The notes under the pieces: model-generated
The model's database searches: none
Told to the model about the DNA's origin: nothing
The model's input: the letters and a program-made list of their open reading frames with translations, nothing else
Assembly (NCBI RefSeq): GCF_013137895.1
Contig: NZ_CP053538.1
Span: 124,001 to 188,000, forward strand
Length of the DNA: 64,000 nt
Reading direction: 5' to 3'
DNA from: Hymenobacter taeanensis
GTDB taxonomy: Bacteria > Bacteroidota > Bacteroidia > Cytophagales > Hymenobacteraceae
Made by a program: the position numbers and the translations under genes
Part shown: one piece after another, positions 61,266-64,000 of the stretch
Numbering within the stretch: position 1 is the stretch's first letter
Layout: each line of letters opens with the position of its first letter

Positions 61266-62808
61266 TGCCGTTGCCCTCCCACTTGGCTACTTCCTCTTGG
61301 TGCTCCCGGTAGGCCCGGGCTAGCAGGGTGCTATCGGGGCTAGTGCCGAGGTAGATGGTGGTGCCCCGTTCGATAGCATAGGGGTTGGTAACTTCGCCTA
61401 CTTTCCGGAATTCCTGGAAATAAGGCGTCAGCTCGGCGGGGTTGCCTTCGCCTACCAGCAACAGGTGCCGGTACGGCTGAGCTGGGCGCGAGGGCAGCCA
61501 GTACAAGTAGCTGCCGTTGAAGCTCGCCGCCGCGGGCATGGGCCGGTTGCGGTTGTAGTAGTTGATGGCGCCGGCCTGGCCGTAGTTGTCGCATTTGATG
61601 AGGGTGCGGGCGCGGGTAGAGTCGGGCAGCGCCTGGTAGGCCTGCCAGGTTTTGTCGGCCAGCTCCTGCCAGCCCAGCATGTCGGCGAAGTCTTGCGGAA
61701 TAGCATGGTCTTGGCCATCCTCCCAGCGCAGCACCCCGGTACCGCGGTACTTTTTGCCTAACTGCTCTAAGCGCGCCGGGGCATACAACGTGGTCAGGAA
61801 GGGATACAGAGGTATCATGATGAGGAACGGCAGCGCCAGCAGCGCGGGCCGCAGCCACCGACCAGCGCTAGGCCAGTGCACCAGCCGCTGCTCCCACCAC
61901 ACGGCGCCGGCAGCAAACAAAATAGGATAGTACCCCAGGGCATAATAACTCTTGCCGTGCAGCACCGTCAGAATCAGTAGCCCGAGGCAATAAATGAGGC
62001 CTACGGCGCGGTAAGGCCGAAACGGCGCGTAAAACAGCAGCGCCAATAGCCCCGGCACCCACACCCACAGGGCCGGTACGCACATCAGCAGCTGGTCTTT
62101 CCAGAAATTAGCCGGGCTCACGTTCACTAGTTGGGTGTCGTGGAGCTCTTGCATGTGGTGCAGAAACGGAATACCGTGGCGCAGCTGCCACACCACATTC
62201 GGGAGCCACAGCAACAAGGCCAGCCCCGCTCCTACCCAAAACGCCCGAGTACCCAGCACCCGGCGGGCCGGGGTCAGGAGCAGGCTGCCCATCAGGGCGG
62301 CCAGAAAGAACAGCGTGGAGTATTTATTTAGCAAGGCCAGGCCTAGCACCAGCCCCACCCCATAGAGCAGCTGCGGTACTGGCCGCTGCTGGTACCGAAT
62401 CAACCCGTAGCAGACCAGCGTGAAGGCAAAAACCTCAAAGGAGTTAGGCTGGAACAGAAAGTTGAGCCGGGCAAAACCACCTATCAGGTAGCACAACCCC
62501 GCCAGCACCACGGCCCAGGTGCCGCCCCCTAACCGTTGCGTGGCCCGCGCCACCACGTACACCGTAAGGCTACCCCAGAGCAACGGCCAGAACTTCACCC
62601 AGAAGTACCCGCCGCCCATGGCCAGCGTCAGCCAGCTTTGCAGGGCCGTGAGGGGCGGCACCTCAATGTAGCCCCACGCCAGGTGCTGCCCGTAGTTCAG
62701 GTAGAGGTATTCGTCGCGGTGCAGCTCGTAGGCGGAGCTGGCCACTAAGTAGCCAGACAGGAATTTCAGTAGGGCCAGCACCAGCGGCAGCAAACGCGAC
62801 GGTCTCAT
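61225..62808 (-). CDS. GT39/ArnT-type membrane glycosyltransferase
   Basis: 527 residues from the ATG at 62808, which precedes the first helix. About 11-12 membrane helices. The catalytic DE motif is D32-E33 in YELHRDEYLYLNYGQH in the first periplasmic loop, and EVPPLTALQSWLT follows as in ArnT/PMT enzymes. A periplasmic domain occupies roughly the last 170 residues. The family uses polyprenyl-phosphate sugars outside the membrane to glycosylate lipids or proteins. It may decorate the exported product; acceptor unknown. Its 3' end overlaps the exporter gene by 41 bases. Confidence 0.88.
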   Translation of the reverse strand: MRPSRLLPLVLALLKFLSGYLVASSAYELHRDEYLYLNYGQHLAWGYIEVPPLTALQSWLTLAMGGGYFWVKFWPLLWGSLTVYVVARATQRLGGGTWAVVLAGLCYLIGGFARLNFLFQPNSFEVFAFTLVCYGLIRYQQRPVPQLLYGVGLVLGLALLNKYSTLFFLAALMGSLLLTPARRVLGTRAFWVGAGLALLLWLPNVVWQLRHGIPFLHHMQELHDTQLVNVSPANFWKDQLLMCVPALWVWVPGLLALLFYAPFRPYRAVGLIYCLGLLILTVLHGKSYYALGYYPILFAAGAVWWEQRLVHWPSAGRWLRPALLALPFLIMIPLYPFLTTLYAPARLEQLGKKYRGTGVLRWEDGQDHAIPQDFADMLGWQELADKTWQAYQALPDSTRARTLIKCDNYGQAGAINYYNRNRPMPAAASFNGSYLYWLPSRPAQPYRHLLLVGEGNPAELTPYFQEFRKVGEVTNPYAIERGTTIYLGTSPDSTLLARAYREHQEEVAKWEGNGISLGRTAPAAAGR

Positions 62809-62958
62809 GAAGCGAGAATTAAGCAGAGGTAACCAAGAGAGCAAGCCAGCGGGCACAGTTGCGCGCTGGGTTAAGCAAAAGGAAAAGTGGCCTGGTTACC
62901 TCCGCTAAACGTTGCGTTTCAACTGCCACTCCGTTTGCGGGCCAAGTGTGGCCTAGGC

Positions 62959-64000
62959 CTACTGTGCCACGCGCTTCATCATGCGCCCGAAACCACCAAT
63001 TCCGAGGTCAAGGTAAATAATGCTACCGTTGAATATAGCATGGTGCCGGGCCTGCCCCTGCCGAACGCCGGCGCGGAGCTTCAGCATCCAGGAGCCGGTT
63101 TCGTGCATAGTAGGGCCGTAGCTCTCCGTTTGCCAGAGCTTGATATCAAGGTTGACGCCGGCCGTGAGCGGGTGGCGGAAGCTCATATCCAGCGCGTTAT
63201 CGGGGTTATCTTTCTGGCTATTAGCGGGCGCAATAAAGAAGGCCGAAAAGCCCGCGAAGGGCGTCAGGCGCAGGCGGCTGCTTTTGTACACCATGTAGCC
63301 TACGGAGGCTTCGGGCACGAAATAATTTACCTTAAGCCCCTGCCGCCAGTCGCCCCGGTAGGCAAAATCTTCGCGCACGGAGCCCAGCCCGATGTAGTTG
63401 CGCAGATACAGTTGGTACCGGTCCCAACCAAGCTCAAAGCCGTGCCCCAGGTTGGCACCCGTGCGGAAATACGTGGGCAAGTTGCCGGTGAGAATGCTGG
63501 TGCCCGAGTGAAAATCGAGGCCATACGAGAACCGACTGGGCCGCGCTTCAGGCTGCACAAACAACCGCAGAAACGAGGCGTATTCCGTGTCGGGGTACTG
63601 GCCCAGAAACGCCTTCACCTCGGGGGTGCTGCCGGCAGGGGTAGTTGGCTGCTCCCGCATTTTCAGCAACGACACGAACAGCTGCAAAAAAGTAGAGTCT
63701 TCGGGCAGGAAGTGAGCCTGCTGAATTGCCCGCCGCAACGTATCCTCGCGGGCCGCTACCCGGTGCGTGGCTGCCTCAAACAGGCCATCCTGCGGCAGTA
63801 GCCCGTATTGGCGCGCGGCCTCGGCTGGCTGCGACCCGGCCTCAAACCTACTGATTTGCTTGATCAGGGGGTAAAACTCTTCGCTTACGGCCAGCAGCGC
63901 CCACTCCTCGTAGGGCCGAAAGTGAATAGCCGTATCGGCGGTGTTTTCGCGCAGGTACGTGAGCAGCCCCGGAATGGGTTGTACCCGGCCGTGCTGCAGG
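62959..64000 (-). CDS. Barrel-type protein, 5' end beyond the window
   Basis: The frame is open to the window edge, giving 346 visible residues; a TTG at 63738 is not a real start. The N-terminal visible part is helical (FRPYEEWALLAVSEEFYPL, GLFEAATRVAAREDTLRRA), and the C-terminal 190 residues alternate as outer-membrane strands (FSYGLDFHSGTSILTG, YFVPEASVGYMVYKSSRLRL, GSIIYLDLGIGGFGRM). I do not recognise the family. The stop codon lies beside a GGCCTAGGCC palindrome. Whether it belongs with the glycosyltransferase 150 bases away is unclear. Confidence 0.65.
   Translation of the reverse strand, partial: LQHGRVQPIPGLLTYLRENTADTAIHFRPYEEWALLAVSEEFYPLIKQISRFEAGSQPAEAARQYGLLPQDGLFEAATHRVAAREDTLRRAIQQAHFLPEDSTFLQLFVSLLKMREQPTTPAGSTPEVKAFLGQYPDTEYASFLRLFVQPEARPSRFSYGLDFHSGTSILTGNLPTYFRTGANLGHGFELGWDRYQLYLRNYIGLGSVREDFAYRGDWRQGLKVNYFVPEASVGYMVYKSSRLRLTPFAGFSAFFIAPANSQKDNPDNALDMSFRHPLTAGVNLDIKLWQTESYGPTMHETGSWMLKLRAGVRQGQARHHAIFNGSIIYLDLGIGGFGRMMKRVAQ

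Overview
The window reads as chromosome of a moderately high-GC Bacteroidetes, most like Hymenobacter or a close relative in the Cytophagales. The evidence is a TonB-dependent receptor with a carboxypeptidase-D-like N-terminal domain, weak or absent Shine-Dalgarno sequences, promoter -7 elements of the Bacteroidetes form TAnnTTTG, LytS/LytTR two-component pairs, and family types common in that group. No rRNA, tRNA, CRISPR array, transposase or phage gene was seen.

Layout. 0-3.1 kb holds the tail of an ANL-type ligase, a small secreted protein, an outer-membrane-like protein and an ABA4-like/membrane-protein pair. 3.6-6.8 kb is an AT-richer operon of a porin-like barrel, a small PstS-like periplasmic protein and a HAMP sensor kinase whose phosphoacceptor His is replaced by Asp. 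8.8-22.9 kb is a full branched-chain amino-acid cluster, ilvE-ilvD-ilvB-ilvN-ilvC-ilvA-leuA-leuC-leuD-leuB. A recognisable ilv leader peptide and attenuator precede it, inverted-repeat elements sit in most of its gaps, and one AT-rich gene interrupts it on the other strand. 23.4-27.9 kb carries two LytS/LytTR pairs in mirror orientation. 27.9-31.9 kb has a secreted protein, a phosphodiester-glycosidase-like protein and a TonB receptor; the first and last share a 37-bp upstream block at identical spacing. 32.5-49.1 kb is mixed housekeeping and accessory genes: MOSC, TPR kinase, HAD, pirin, two aldo-keto reductases, Gfo/Idh/MocA, GH43, ElaA-type GNAT, PAS and CZB-like proteins, M28 peptidase.

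49.3-62.8 kb is the most unusual part. It holds an OleC-like AMP ligase, a BtaA-like aminocarboxypropyl transferase (DUF3419), a choline-kinase-like phosphotransferase, a GNAT-like acyltransferase, a PEP-synthase-like phosphotransferase, a UbiA-like membrane prenyltransferase, an MMPL/RND exporter and a GT39-type glycosyltransferase. No BtaB-like methyltransferase is present, so this is not an ordinary betaine-lipid locus. I infer an undescribed pathway that makes and exports a modified lipid or small amphiphile. The window ends in a 5'-truncated barrel-like gene.

Two window-wide sequence features stand out. One is a highly iterated palindrome built on GGCCTAGGCC, about 54 CTAGGCC sites by eye with nine full palindromes. 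The other is several families of short inverted-repeat, MITE-like elements placed between genes.
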